A stretch of 17,461 nucleotides of DNA from contig JBBRNO010000139.1 in the NCBI GenBank assembly GCA_038230275.1, positions 1-17,461 on the forward strand, in the 5' to 3' direction. Shown piece after piece: positions 6,944 to 13,743 of the stretch; position 1 is the first letter of the stretch; the number at the start of each line of letters is the position of its first letter. The notes under the pieces are model-generated. The model saw only the letters and a list, made by a program, of their open reading frames with translations, was not told where the DNA came from and searched no databases. The position numbers were made by a program, and so were the translations under genes. Source of the stretch: JANXXV01 sp038230275. Lineage in GTDB: Bacteria > Acidobacteriota > Terriglobia > Bryobacterales > Bryobacteraceae.

Positions 6944-7565
6944 TCAGTAGTTGATGCCGCCGCCGTGTTCGGCTACCGGATGAGCGCCTGCCTTCCGCAA
7001 AGCCCAACCATCTCCATAGCCTTCCAGACCGGGCGTCAATATCTTCTCCCGCGAGGTGGCGGTGATCAATCTTTCGGTATACAACGCCTGGTCCCCCTTC
7101 AATAAATCGTCAACAGTGGAATAGAGAGCGCCTGCCGCCTGCGGCAGCGTCATATCCAGATAGTGGGCGTTCTCAAGCCCGTTCTTCCCGCGCTGATATC
7201 CCGCCGCTCGATTTTTCAAGTTGTCGGCCGACACGTCATATCCCGTGTCCTTCATTCCCAGCGGGCCGAAAATCACCTCGCTCATATAATCGGCTAACGG
7301 CTTGCCCGTCACCGCTTCCAGAATTGCTCCCAACAGCGCGTAGCCTGCGTTGGCGTAGTGAAACTTGCTGCCAGCAGGAAATTCCAGCGCCATGTCCTGA
7401 GTCAGCTTTACAATCTCGCTAGCTATCATCGGAAGCACGGAGCGCTTCTCGAAAAAGCCGGGTTGTCCGGTACAGCTGGGAATCCCCGACGTGTGATTCA
7501 ACAGGTGATGAGTGGTAACCGCAACCCAGCCAGCGGGCGCACCGGCGGCGCTAATTGCCCCGCCG
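6944..7565 (-). pseudogene. Serine hydrolase (beta-lactamase/penicillin-binding-like) fragment, both ends lost
   Basis: The frame encodes the middle of a class C beta-lactamase-like hydrolase: VTTHHLLNHTSGIP, FHYANAGYALLGAILEAVTGK (Tyr-x-Asn motif), YMSEVIFGPLGMKDTGYD, and GALYSTVDDLLK. It ends at EHGGGINY, just where the third motif (His-x-Gly) is normally followed by about 100 further residues. The nucleophile motif Ser-x-x-Lys and everything before it are absent; the homologous part starts at about APAGWVAV (near 7563), immediately after the stop of bicupin 1. The 3' end stops about 20 bp from the tRNA-Gly remnant. It cannot be active. It was probably the last gene of the bicupin operon before two deletions. 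Confidence 0.8.
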
Positions 7566-8432
7566 CACCTCCCCTTCCACCGTATCCAAAACGTTCTTCT
7601 GCGATGCCACGCCGACAATCATGAATTCCAGATCAGCTGTCCCGTTGTTCTTGAACGAATGGACGTCGTTCAAAAGCACCGGCACCGCATCTCCCTTGTG
7701 GATCGCGGAAGTTTCCCCGTTCACCTGCACCTCGCCATCCCCGTTCAGCACATAGTAAATCTCTTCCACTCCGGCATGACGATGCTTTCCGTCGGAGGCC
7801 CCGGCCGGCAGCGAAAGATGATCCATATAGGACCAATTCGACAGGAACACCGTCGGATCCAGAGCCCTGCGGTACATCGCCGTTCCCTCGCCGCCGTGAT
7901 ACGCCTTCATTGGCTTCAATAGCGCCTTATCCAGCCGCATCGTCATGAATGCGGGAATCGGCTCTTTCGGCACACCAATCCGCGCATCGTCCAGATTGAA
8001 GGCGTCATACCGGCCCTTCACCGCGGAGATATTGATGTTCATGAACTCCACCGGCTTATCGCCAGGATTGTAAATCGCATGGGAATGCCCCATGCGATTT
8101 GGCGCTCCCACTGTTCCCTTCAACAGCGACGTGTGCCCATCAATCGTGAACTCCGCTTCGCCGTCGAAGATCACAAACATCTCCTCGTCGGTATTGTGAA
8201 AATGATGCCCCACACCGCCGCCCGGCATAATCTGGCAGCGATGCATGAAGAAGAAATTTGTAGCCAGCGCGCTTCCGGGCAATAGCGTCTCGCAAGCCAT
8301 ATCGCCCGCGCTGCCATGGGAACGGCTGCGGCGATACTTGCTGGGATCGGTATGCCCGATCCGCGACGCCAAAGGCTCCGCGGCCAGTACCGGCAGGCCA
8401 AAAATCATCGCCAGCAGAACTGCCTTCCTCAT
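7551..8432 (-). CDS. Secreted bicupin 1
   Basis: A 293-residue protein with a signal peptide (MRKAVLLAMIFGLPVLAA, cleavage after about residue 18) and two cupin domains. Domain 1 has H77, H79, E83/E84 (HHFHNTDEEMFV) and H118; domain 2 has H217, H219, E223/E224 (HRHAGVEEIYYV) and H258. Both sets match the metal-binding His/Glu pattern of cupins. The ATG at 8432 overlaps the upstream TGA (TGATG) and has a strong GGAGGTG 5 nt before it. It is a tandem paralogue of bicupin 2. The last few residues (after VLDTVE) differ from the paralogue and abut the deletion that created the hydrolase fragment, so its tail may be altered. The substrate is unknown; a periplasmic sugar-acid or aromatic-ring enzyme is possible. 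Confidence 0.8.
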   Translation of the reverse strand: MRKAVLLAMIFGLPVLAAEPLASRIGHTDPSKYRRSRSHGSAGDMACETLLPGSALATNFFFMHRCQIMPGGGVGHHFHNTDEEMFVIFDGEAEFTIDGHTSLLKGTVGAPNRMGHSHAIYNPGDKPVEFMNINISAVKGRYDAFNLDDARIGVPKEPIPAFMTMRLDKALLKPMKAYHGGEGTAMYRRALDPTVFLSNWSYMDHLSLPAGASDGKHRHAGVEEIYYVLNGDGEVQVNGETSAIHKGDAVPVLLNDVHSFKNNGTADLEFMIVGVASQKNVLDTVEGEVRRGN

Positions 8433-9301
8433 CACTTCACCTCCGTCGTATCCAGCGCCCACTTGGTCCGCGCGATGCCGACGATCATGAACTCCAGATC
8501 CCCGTTGCCGCTGTTCTCAAACGAATGCACGTCGTTCAGCAGTACCGGAACCGCGTCGCCCTTGTGAATTGCCGCCGACTCGGCATTGATCTTCGCCGTT
8601 CCGTCGCCATTCATCACGTAGTAAAACTCTTCCACGCCTTCGTGCTTCTTCCGGCCCACCGAACTGCCCGCTGGAATTACCAGGTGGTCCACGTAAGACC
8701 ACATCGCAAAAAACACTTCAGGCGGCAGGGCCCGCCGGTATCGGACGGTCCCCTTGCCTCCGTACATCGCCGGCGCCGGTTTCAACAAAGCCTTGTCCAG
8801 GTGCATATTCACGAACACCGGCTTCGCATCAATCGCCGCGCCCACCCGGTCGTCGCCCAGATCGAATGCGTCATACTTGCCCTTCGTGCTGCCGATGGCG
8901 ATATTCATCCATTCCACCGGCGTATTGCCGGGATTGTAAATCGCATGAGACCGCCCCATCCGGCACGGTGCGCCCGCGGGAGCCTGCAAAACCGAAGTCC
9001 GGCCGTCGATGGTAAACTGCGCCTCGCCGGAAAAGATCACAAACATCTCTTCCATTTGATTGTGGAAATGGTGCCCGATTCCTCCTTTCGGCGGAATAAT
9101 CCCGCGATGCAGAAAAATCAGGTTCGTGCTGAAATCTTCCGACCCGAAAAGAGGCTCATAATCCAACTCCCCGGCACCTTTGTGCACGGCTGGAATCGCC
9201 TTATACTTCGAAGGGTCGGTGTGCGCAATCCGCTTTTCCAGCGGATCGCGCGCTGCCAGCGGCAAGGCCAGCAGCGCAATGGCAAATAGTGCTCGTTTCA
9301 T
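8432..9301 (-). CDS. Secreted bicupin 2
   Basis: A 289-residue paralogue of bicupin 1 with a signal peptide (MKRALFAIALLALPLAA) and the same two-domain layout. Domain 1 keeps H78, H80, E84/E85 and H119. In domain 2 the expected His-x-His reads Lys218-Lys219-His220, so one metal ligand is replaced while E224/E225 and H259 remain; domain 2 may bind metal weakly or be structural. The two proteins share long identical blocks (e.g. HTDPSKY, SHAIYNPG, IHKGDAVPVLLNDVHSF), pointing to tandem duplication. The Shine-Dalgarno AGGAG (9311-9315) overlaps the TAG stop of the lactonase gene, so translation is coupled within a lactonase-bicupin 2-bicupin 1 operon. Substrate unknown. Confidence 0.8.
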   Translation of the reverse strand: MKRALFAIALLALPLAARDPLEKRIAHTDPSKYKAIPAVHKGAGELDYEPLFGSEDFSTNLIFLHRGIIPPKGGIGHHFHNQMEEMFVIFSGEAQFTIDGRTSVLQAPAGAPCRMGRSHAIYNPGNTPVEWMNIAIGSTKGKYDAFDLGDDRVGAAIDAKPVFVNMHLDKALLKPAPAMYGGKGTVRYRRALPPEVFFAMWSYVDHLVIPAGSSVGRKKHEGVEEFYYVMNGDGTAKINAESAAIHKGDAVPVLLNDVHSFENSGNGDLEFMIVGIARTKWALDTTEVK

Positions 9302-9313
9302 CGTGGAAATCTC

Positions 9314-10399
9314 CTACGGCCGAATTCCGGCAACGCTCAATTGAATCCGGTAAACCCCGGTGCGCGCGGTCATGTATAGCGTCTTCGCTTCTTCATCCGC
9401 GGTCATCTTGCCCGTATCCGCGCCCAGGCTGTATTTGCCCCACGCGCAATTGGCGGGCGTCTCTGGCGGATTGATGTTCCCCAGCAACTTGCCCTCCGGC
9501 GATAGCACCCAAATGCCACCCGGTCCGCTGCCGTATAGGTTGCCCAACTTGTCCAGTTTCAACCCGTCCGGCAGTCCGTCGGCAGTCTGCTTGGTCACGT
9601 CGTAGAACACTTTTCCCGCGCCCAGAGTGCCGTCGGCTTTCACGTCATACCGCATCCAGATCTTCTTCAAAGGATCGGAATTGCTGATATAGAGATATTT
9701 CTCATCCGGCGAGAATCCAATTCCGTTCGGCCGCTTCAATTCCTTGGCCAGCAGATCCAGCTTCCCGTCTTTCAACCGGTAAATTCCGTTAAAGGCCAGT
9801 TCCTTTCTGGGATCTTTATCCTCTGTGGGAAATCCATAAGGAGGATCGGTGAAGTACAGCGCCCCGTCGGACTTATAAACCACATCGTTCGGGCTGTTCA
9901 ATTTCTTGCCCTTATACTCGGATGCCAACACCGTGACGGTGCCGTCTTTCTCCAGCCGCGTCACCCTCCGGTTTCCGTGCTCGGCAATCACCAGCCGGCC
10001 TTCTTTATCCATGGTGATCCCGTTAGAGCCGATAAATGACCCAGCCGGTGCGCCCGTCCCATCGAAACCGCTGGGCTTGCGAAATACAGACGCGGTTCCA
10101 TCCGGCGTCCATTTGAAAATCGTATTTTCCGGTACATCGCTGTGCAGCAGATACCCGTCACGCACGTAGATCGGACCTTCGGTGAACGTCCGTCCGCCTT
10201 CAATTTTCTCGATTTTGGCCCCAACCGGCACCAGCGCATCCAACCCCGGATCGGCGCGCACCACGCTGCCAACTACCGGGAAGGTGACCTCAACTTTCGT
10301 ATCTTCTTTCTTTTCCTCTGGCTTCGGCTGGCTGCAGGCAAAGCTGAACAGCAATCCAAAAATACAAGCGGGATACAGTACGCTACGTGGAGTTTTCAT
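9314..10399 (-). CDS. SMP-30/gluconolactonase-like beta-propeller lipoprotein
   Basis: A 361-residue protein with a lipoprotein-type leader ending LLFSFAC (Cys22), followed by a charged Lys/Glu linker. The rest is an SMP-30/gluconolaconase/LRE-type six-bladed propeller: E74 in TFTEGPIYV, N171 in NSPNDVVY, N225 in RPNGIGFSPDEKYLYISNSD, and an Asp in TADGLPDGLKLD, which fit the divalent-metal site. Family enzymes hydrolyse sugar lactones such as gluconolactone. The frame is open up to 10579 but only the ATG at 10399 gives the leader. A TACAAT box ends 8 nt upstream and there is no Shine-Dalgarno. It is first in an operon with two secreted bicupins, suggesting extracytoplasmic sugar-lactone or sugar-acid metabolism (inferred). 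Confidence 0.83.
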   Translation of the reverse strand: MKTPRSVLYPACIFGLLFSFACSQPKPEEKKEDTKVEVTFPVVGSVVRADPGLDALVPVGAKIEKIEGGRTFTEGPIYVRDGYLLHSDVPENTIFKWTPDGTASVFRKPSGFDGTGAPAGSFIGSNGITMDKEGRLVIAEHGNRRVTRLEKDGTVTVLASEYKGKKLNSPNDVVYKSDGALYFTDPPYGFPTEDKDPRKELAFNGIYRLKDGKLDLLAKELKRPNGIGFSPDEKYLYISNSDPLKKIWMRYDVKADGTLGAGKVFYDVTKQTADGLPDGLKLDKLGNLYGSGPGGIWVLSPEGKLLGNINPPETPANCAWGKYSLGADTGKMTADEEAKTLYMTARTGVYRIQLSVAGIRP

Positions 10400-10407
10400 T
10401 GTCTGAG

Positions 10408-10413
10408 ATTGTA
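10408..10413 (-). promoter_or_regulatory. -10-like TACAAT before the lactonase gene
   Basis: TACAAT on the minus strand (5/6 to TATAAT) ends 8 nt before the ATG at 10399, so a transcript would start within about 3 nt of the start codon. No good -35 at 17 bp is seen (TTGCTG lies 20 bp upstream). Confidence 0.25.
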
Positions 10414-10463
10414 TAACTAACCGTCCCGCTTTGCAGCAAGTCCTAATTGAACGACCGTAAAAC

Positions 10464-11424
10464 GTGGCCAGCCATGCCCCCAGTCCCGCGCAGATCCGCA
10501 AGCAACTCGAGAAGATTCTCTCCAGCCGGATATTCAATGCTGCCGGCCGCGCGCATCGGTTTCTGGAAGTCGTAGTCAATCAAACCCTGGAAGGGAAGCA
10601 CGACCAGATCAAGGAGTATCTACTGGGCGTAGAAGTCTTTGACCGCGCCGAATCGTTCGACCCCAAACTCGACACCATCGTCCGCGTGGAAGCGGGAAAA
10701 TTGCGCAAGCGCCTGCACGAATATTACGAAACGAAATTCCCCACGGTAGCTACGTTCCCTCGTTCACGCCACGGGACGCCCAGCCGCCTCCCGCCGCCGC
10801 CCTGCGCCCGCGTTGGCAATTTGCCGCCCTCGCCGTCGTGCTGTTGGCCGCGGGCTTCGCCTTCTGCGCGATAAAGTGCAAACCGGCAATTCCCGCCTGA
10901 ATCTAAGCCCAGATCCCGACAACGCCTATTTCGCCGACGGACTCTCGGAGGAGCTGACCGATGCCCTTACGCGCATCCGCGAACTTAATGTCGCCTCCCA
11001 CACCTCAGCCTTCTTCTTTAAGGAAAAACAGCAGGACGTACGGGAAATCGCCGCCAAACTCGGTGTAAATACCCTCATCGAAGGCAGCGTTCGCAAAACC
11101 GCCGGACGACTGATTATCACCACCGTGCAACTGGTTCGCGCCGACAATGGGTATCCCATCTGGTCGCAAAAATTCGAACGCGAATCCACCGATGTCTTCG
11201 CCGTTCAACAGCAGATTGCCGAATCCATCGTGACCTCACTCCGCCTGACGCTCTCCCCTGAGCAGGGAAGCAGGCTCAAGCGGCAACCCAGGCAGAACCT
11301 GGAAGCCGTCGATCGTTACCCGAAGGGACGCCACCTGGCTTCCGGTTCGTTCTCCCTCGATACGTTGCAGCGCGCCACCGGCCTGTTCAATCAGTCGATA
11401 GCCCTTGATCCAAACTACGCACTA
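10464..11424 (+). pseudogene. DNA-binding-domain/TPR protein pseudogene (two frame breaks, C-terminus lost)
   Basis: Three pieces of one protein are readable in successive frames. Piece 1 (GTG 10464 to about 10735) is the winged-helix-like N-terminal domain (QIRKQLEKILSSRIF, IKEYLLGVEVFDRAESFDPK, TIVRVEAGKLRKRLHEYYE). Piece 2 (about 10736-10890, another frame) gives HGSYVPSF and a membrane helix (WQFAALAVVLLAAGFAF) and ends in TGA. Piece 3 (about 10891-11424, third frame) gives NLSPDPDNAYFADGLSEELTDAL, LIEGSVRK and the first TPR (SIALDPNYAL), then similarity stops. Between pieces, residues normally present are missing, so small deletions caused the shifts. Family knowledge: these are signalling proteins of Acidobacteria with FlgO-like and TPR regions. 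Not functional as read. Confidence 0.8.
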
Positions 11425-11440
11425 GAGGTAAGGAGACCTC
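11425..11440. repeat. Hairpin 1, GAGGT-N6-ACCTC
   Basis: Perfect 5-bp arms with a 6-nt loop. It begins exactly where similarity of the TPR pseudogene ends. Confidence 0.4.
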
Positions 11441-11449
11441 AAACACGGA

Positions 11450-11476
11450 CCAGACTCCCGAAACCCGGCAGTCTGG
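11450..11476. terminator. Hairpin 2, 7 bp + 3 bp stem (possible terminator)
   Basis: CCAGACT (11450-11456) pairs perfectly with AGTCTGG (11470-11476); inside, after one C/C mismatch, CCG pairs with CGG around the loop AAACC. It lies 28 bp beyond the stop of the minus-strand rod-like gene (11504). No long T run follows on either strand, so intrinsic termination is uncertain; it may instead be a repeat or an insertion-site mark. Confidence 0.35.
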
Positions 11477-11503
11477 CAGTGCACTTTATGGGTGTATCCA
11501 GCC

Positions 11504-11734
11504 TTAGCCTAATACGCTTAAAGTCGACTGCAACAAATCGTCCACGCTCTGGGCGAGCTTCACTCCCACCGCAGTGGCGTTCTTAGCTTGCAACAGCGCA
11601 ACCATCTCCGCGCTAAGATCCACAATGTCGACGTTTCCGCTGAGGTCTATGGGCCGTGCCAAGCGCGCCGCGGTCTGATCTACCGATGCCGAGGCGTGCT
11701 GAATAATTCCAAGTGCAGATCCAAGTGCAGACAT
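11504..11734 (-). CDS. Small orphan protein resembling flagellar rod (FlgC/FlgG-type) termini
   Basis: A 76-residue protein. The N-terminus (MSALGSALGIIQHASASVDQ) and the C-terminus (VDLSAEMVALLQAKNATAVGVKLAQSVDDLLQSTLSVLG) resemble the two helical ends of rod/hook proteins of the FlgC/FlgG group, with the middle missing. Such short stand-alone proteins are annotated in other bacteria; their role is not known to me. No flagellar gene neighbours it. Near the start, a 12-bp unit is repeated in tandem (11709-11732), encoding SALG twice. It lies between the TPR pseudogene and a doubtful membrane ORF, so it could be a relic, but the frame is intact. Confidence 0.5.
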   Translation of the reverse strand: MSALGSALGIIQHASASVDQTAARLARPIDLSGNVDIVDLSAEMVALLQAKNATAVGVKLAQSVDDLLQSTLSVLG

Positions 11735-11790
11735 ATCTTACTCATCGACGAATCCCCAGCGTTCTTGAGGGAATTTGCTATGACTTCCCG

Positions 11791-12228
11791 ATGCATCGGA
11801 TCTTGCTCGGATTCCTGCTCGGAATCGCCGCCGGAATCGCCTGCATCCTGCTCATGCTACCCATGAAGTTCCCCGACAAAACCACATCTTCAACCGGCGC
11901 ATTCTTCAGCCGGTTCATCGGACTGCTCGCGGCCAGCATAACCCTGCCAACGTATCCGGTCGTTTCCGGTTCGCTGGCCGGCCTATCACTTCCCCGCCTC
12001 TTCCTCTCTCATCTGCGAGAATTCCTGCCGCAAACTGTCAATCACTTCGTCCGACGATTCTTCCAGCGCCACCAACCCTGTCCGCGCCTCGCTTACTGCC
12101 CGCAGCAGTTCATCCAGCTTCAAGTGCATTGCCCGCGCATCCCGGTTCTGCGTCGCCTGAATCAGGAACACCATCAGAAACGTGATGATCGTGGTTCCGG
12201 TATTGATTACCAGTTGCCACGTATCTGA
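11791..12228 (+). CDS. Doubtful membrane ORF, probably truncated
   Basis: From an ATG at 11791 the first 65 or so residues look real: a hydrophobic helix (ILLGFLLGIAAGIACILLML), a short polar loop, then a second hydrophobic stretch (FIGLLAASITLPTYPVVSG). From about 11986 on the frame runs antisense through the iron permease gene and reads as non-biological Arg/His-rich sequence. Most likely the authentic 5' part of a small membrane protein lost its 3' end where it meets the permease gene. Not recognised as any family. Confidence 0.3.
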   Translation: MHRILLGFLLGIAAGIACILLMLPMKFPDKTTSSTGAFFSRFIGLLAASITLPTYPVVSGSLAGLSLPRLFLSHLREFLPQTVNHFVRRFFQRHQPCPRLAYCPQQFIQLQVHCPRIPVLRRLNQEHHQKRDDRGSGIDYQLPRI

Positions 12229-12351
12229 GAAGTGAAACAGGGGTCCGCTCACTCCCCAAGCCAAAATGATTACCACTCCCAGCAGAAAAGCCCCGGGACT
12301 TCCCATCTTCTCGGCGGTGGCATTCGAGAACTTCCGAAAGACATCTTTCAT
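11986..12351 (-). CDS. Low-affinity iron permease family protein
   Basis: A 121-residue membrane protein: cytosolic N-terminus (MKDVFRKFSNATAEKMGSP), two transmembrane segments (about 20-41 and 46-65; GAFLLGVVIILAWGVSGPLF and INTGTTIITFLMVFLIQ), then NRDARAMHLKLDELLRAV and a charged helical tail. The TGTTIITFLMVFLIQxxQNRD signature is diagnostic for this family. The family is named after yeast Fet4, but transport by the short bacterial members has not been shown. A GGAGGG Shine-Dalgarno (12360-12365) 8 nt before the ATG fixes the start. It lies 35 bp behind the HAD gene on the same strand and may be read from the same promoter. Confidence 0.88.
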   Translation of the reverse strand: MKDVFRKFSNATAEKMGSPGAFLLGVVIILAWGVSGPLFHFSDTWQLVINTGTTIITFLMVFLIQATQNRDARAMHLKLDELLRAVSEARTGLVALEESSDEVIDSLRQEFSQMREEEAGK

Positions 12352-12386
12352 CGCATCAACCCTCCAAAGCTAGACGCAAACGAAGC

Positions 12387-13070
12387 CTAAAAATGGTCGC
12401 GAAGATCGGAAAACTGTTCCACAATCAGCAATCTGCCCACGCCTGTACCCAACTCGGTTTTTTCCAGGTGCCAGGTGCGTTCATGTGGTACGTAAACCGC
12501 GTTCAATCCCGCCGCCAAAGCGGGATTCACGTCCGATTTCGGCGAATTCCCAATCATCCACGTCAACTGCGGGTCCATCTCCCGCTCGCGCACCAGCGCC
12601 GCGTACGAATCCAGGTCTTTTTCTTTCACAATGGCGGTGTGTCCGAAATAAATACCCAGTTCGGACCGGTCGATCTTCAGCTTCTGTTCTTCCGGATGTC
12701 CCTTGGTGAATAGCGTTAGATCATGCCGCGAAGCCAGATACTCCAGCGTCTCCGCCACCCCGTCAATCAGTTCCAGCGGATGCTGAATAATCCGTTCGGC
12801 GAACGCCATGATCGTGGGCAGATCGTCCGCTCCCACCTCTCGCTCCACCAACCGTTCATAACACTGACCCAGGTTCCGGGCGAAATTCTTAGATCCATAC
12901 CCGTGCGTCTTGTTGTTCACTAGCTCAATCTCGTCCAGCACCGCCCGTACTTCTTCGGGCCGTAGGGTGGAATGGTCCAGGTAGTTTATGAAATCGTCGA
13001 ACGCCCGTTCGAAGTAGATATTGTTTTCCCAAAGGGTATCGTCGGCATCCACAATCAAGTGCTGCCTCAC
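12387..13070 (-). CDS. HAD-superfamily hydrolase
   Basis: A 227-residue HAD hydrolase with motif I DADDTLW (D8, D10) at the N-terminus, motif II in LTLFTKGHPEEQ and motif IV region MIGNSPKSDVNPALAAGLNAVYVP. The long helical insert between motif I and II is a C1 cap like that of YjjG/haloacid-dehalogenase-type phosphatases. A phosphatase acting on a small phosphorylated metabolite is expected; the substrate is unknown. It starts with GTG at 13070 and overlaps the stop of the Lon-domain gene by 4 bp (GTGA), so they form an operon with translational coupling. Confidence 0.87.
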   Translation of the reverse strand: MRQHLIVDADDTLWENNIYFERAFDDFINYLDHSTLRPEEVRAVLDEIELVNNKTHGYGSKNFARNLGQCYERLVEREVGADDLPTIMAFAERIIQHPLELIDGVAETLEYLASRHDLTLFTKGHPEEQKLKIDRSELGIYFGHTAIVKEKDLDSYAALVREREMDPQLTWMIGNSPKSDVNPALAAGLNAVYVPHERTWHLEKTELGTGVGRLLIVEQFSDLRDHF

Positions 13071-13699
13071 AGGTTCCCCGGCGTCACTTTGCTATGTCCA
13101 TTCCGCGGCCCCACTTCCCGCATTCGCGAGACGTGCTTTTGGCGAATGGCATACTCCGGCAAAAATCCGGCAAGCTGGCGGATCCTTTCCGCCTCGGAAC
13201 GCGTGCTCAGCAACAGCTGTTTGAAATTCAAATCCTCCACCAACTGCGCCAATTGAAAACTCAATTGCGGATCGCCCAGCTTTGGCTCGCCAAAGACATG
13301 CCGTTCGCCCAGCGCCTTTAACTCTGTGAACCCTTCCAGGGCCCGGATCTGCATCTCCCGCTCGGCGGGGTCCGCATCGTCGTCGTCGAAAAATTGCACC
13401 GCCCCGCGCAGGAATGTCCGTTCCTCATTCAACCGCATGATCTCGAATCGCCGCCGTCCCAATGCCAGCACGTCCATTCCACCGTCCGGGTATTCCGTCA
13501 GAACTTTCTCGACAGTAGCGGAGCATCCTGTATTCACAATGCCCTTTTCACCCGCCTGCACCACGCCGAACTCGGACTTCGTCCGGATCACCTCGGCAAA
13601 CATCTCCTTATAGCGATCCTCGAAAATGTGCAATGGCAGGGGCGTCTTCGGCAAGAGCACCATTTGCAACGGGAATAACGGCAGCAGCGCGTCTTGCAT
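13067..13699 (-). CDS. Lon-type substrate-binding-domain protein (no protease domain)
   Basis: A 210-residue stand-alone LON N-terminal domain protein (LPLFPLQMVLLPKTPLPLHIFEDRYKEM, then the beta-rich region with GCSATVEKVLTEYPDGGMDVLALGRRRF). There is no ATPase or Ser-Lys protease domain, as usual for this short family. It probably binds unfolded or specific protein partners; role unknown. A GTG-initiated frame could begin at 13720, but the ATG at 13699 is preferred: it lies exactly 6 nt after a GATAAT box with a TTGCCG element 17 bp upstream, so it would sit at +1. First gene of an operon with the HAD gene; the SDR gene diverges from it 44 bp away. Confidence 0.87.
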   Translation of the reverse strand: MQDALLPLFPLQMVLLPKTPLPLHIFEDRYKEMFAEVIRTKSEFGVVQAGEKGIVNTGCSATVEKVLTEYPDGGMDVLALGRRRFEIMRLNEERTFLRGAVQFFDDDDADPAEREMQIRALEGFTELKALGERHVFGEPKLGDPQLSFQLAQLVEDLNFKQLLLSTRSEAERIRQLAGFLPEYAIRQKHVSRMREVGPRNGHSKVTPGNL

Positions 13700-13705
13700 G
13701 CTACC

Positions 13706-13734
13706 ATTATCTCGTTTCACTAGAGATCCGGCAA
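13706..13734 (-). promoter_or_regulatory. Promoter of the Lon-domain/HAD operon (leaderless start likely)
   Basis: TTGCCG (13729-13734, 4/6), exactly 17 bp, GATAAT (13706-13711, 5/6) on the minus strand. Counting from the -10 box, +1 is the A of the ATG at 13699. No Shine-Dalgarno is needed in such a message, and none is seen. Confidence 0.45.
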
Positions 13735-13743
13735 TTTTCTTAG

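Noticed and set aside
6880..6960. An intact tRNA, possibly with an intron or a Tyr-like loop in the adjacent GATTGTAAATC
   Set aside because: No D-arm or 5' acceptor strand complementary to CTCCCGC is found upstream, and the GATTGTAAATC stem pairs poorly, partly overlapping the hydrolase end.
6818..7105. A 95-codon plus-strand frame across the tRNA remnant
   Set aside because: Its middle (GAGDRVRTGDVQLGK) is the reverse complement of a glycine tRNA, a well-known false-protein signature, and the rest is antisense to the hydrolase fragment.
8525..9289. A 254-codon plus-strand frame opposite bicupin 2
   Set aside because: His/Arg-rich composition without any motif, fully antisense to a well-supported cupin gene; long antisense frames are expected in GC-rich DNA.
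11780..11866. A 28-codon Ser/Cys-rich small frame with a good GAGGG Shine-Dalgarno
   Set aside because: It is the shifted frame of the hydrophobic repeat of the membrane ORF; the Cys/Ser pattern follows from the repeated TCGGAATC-like codons.
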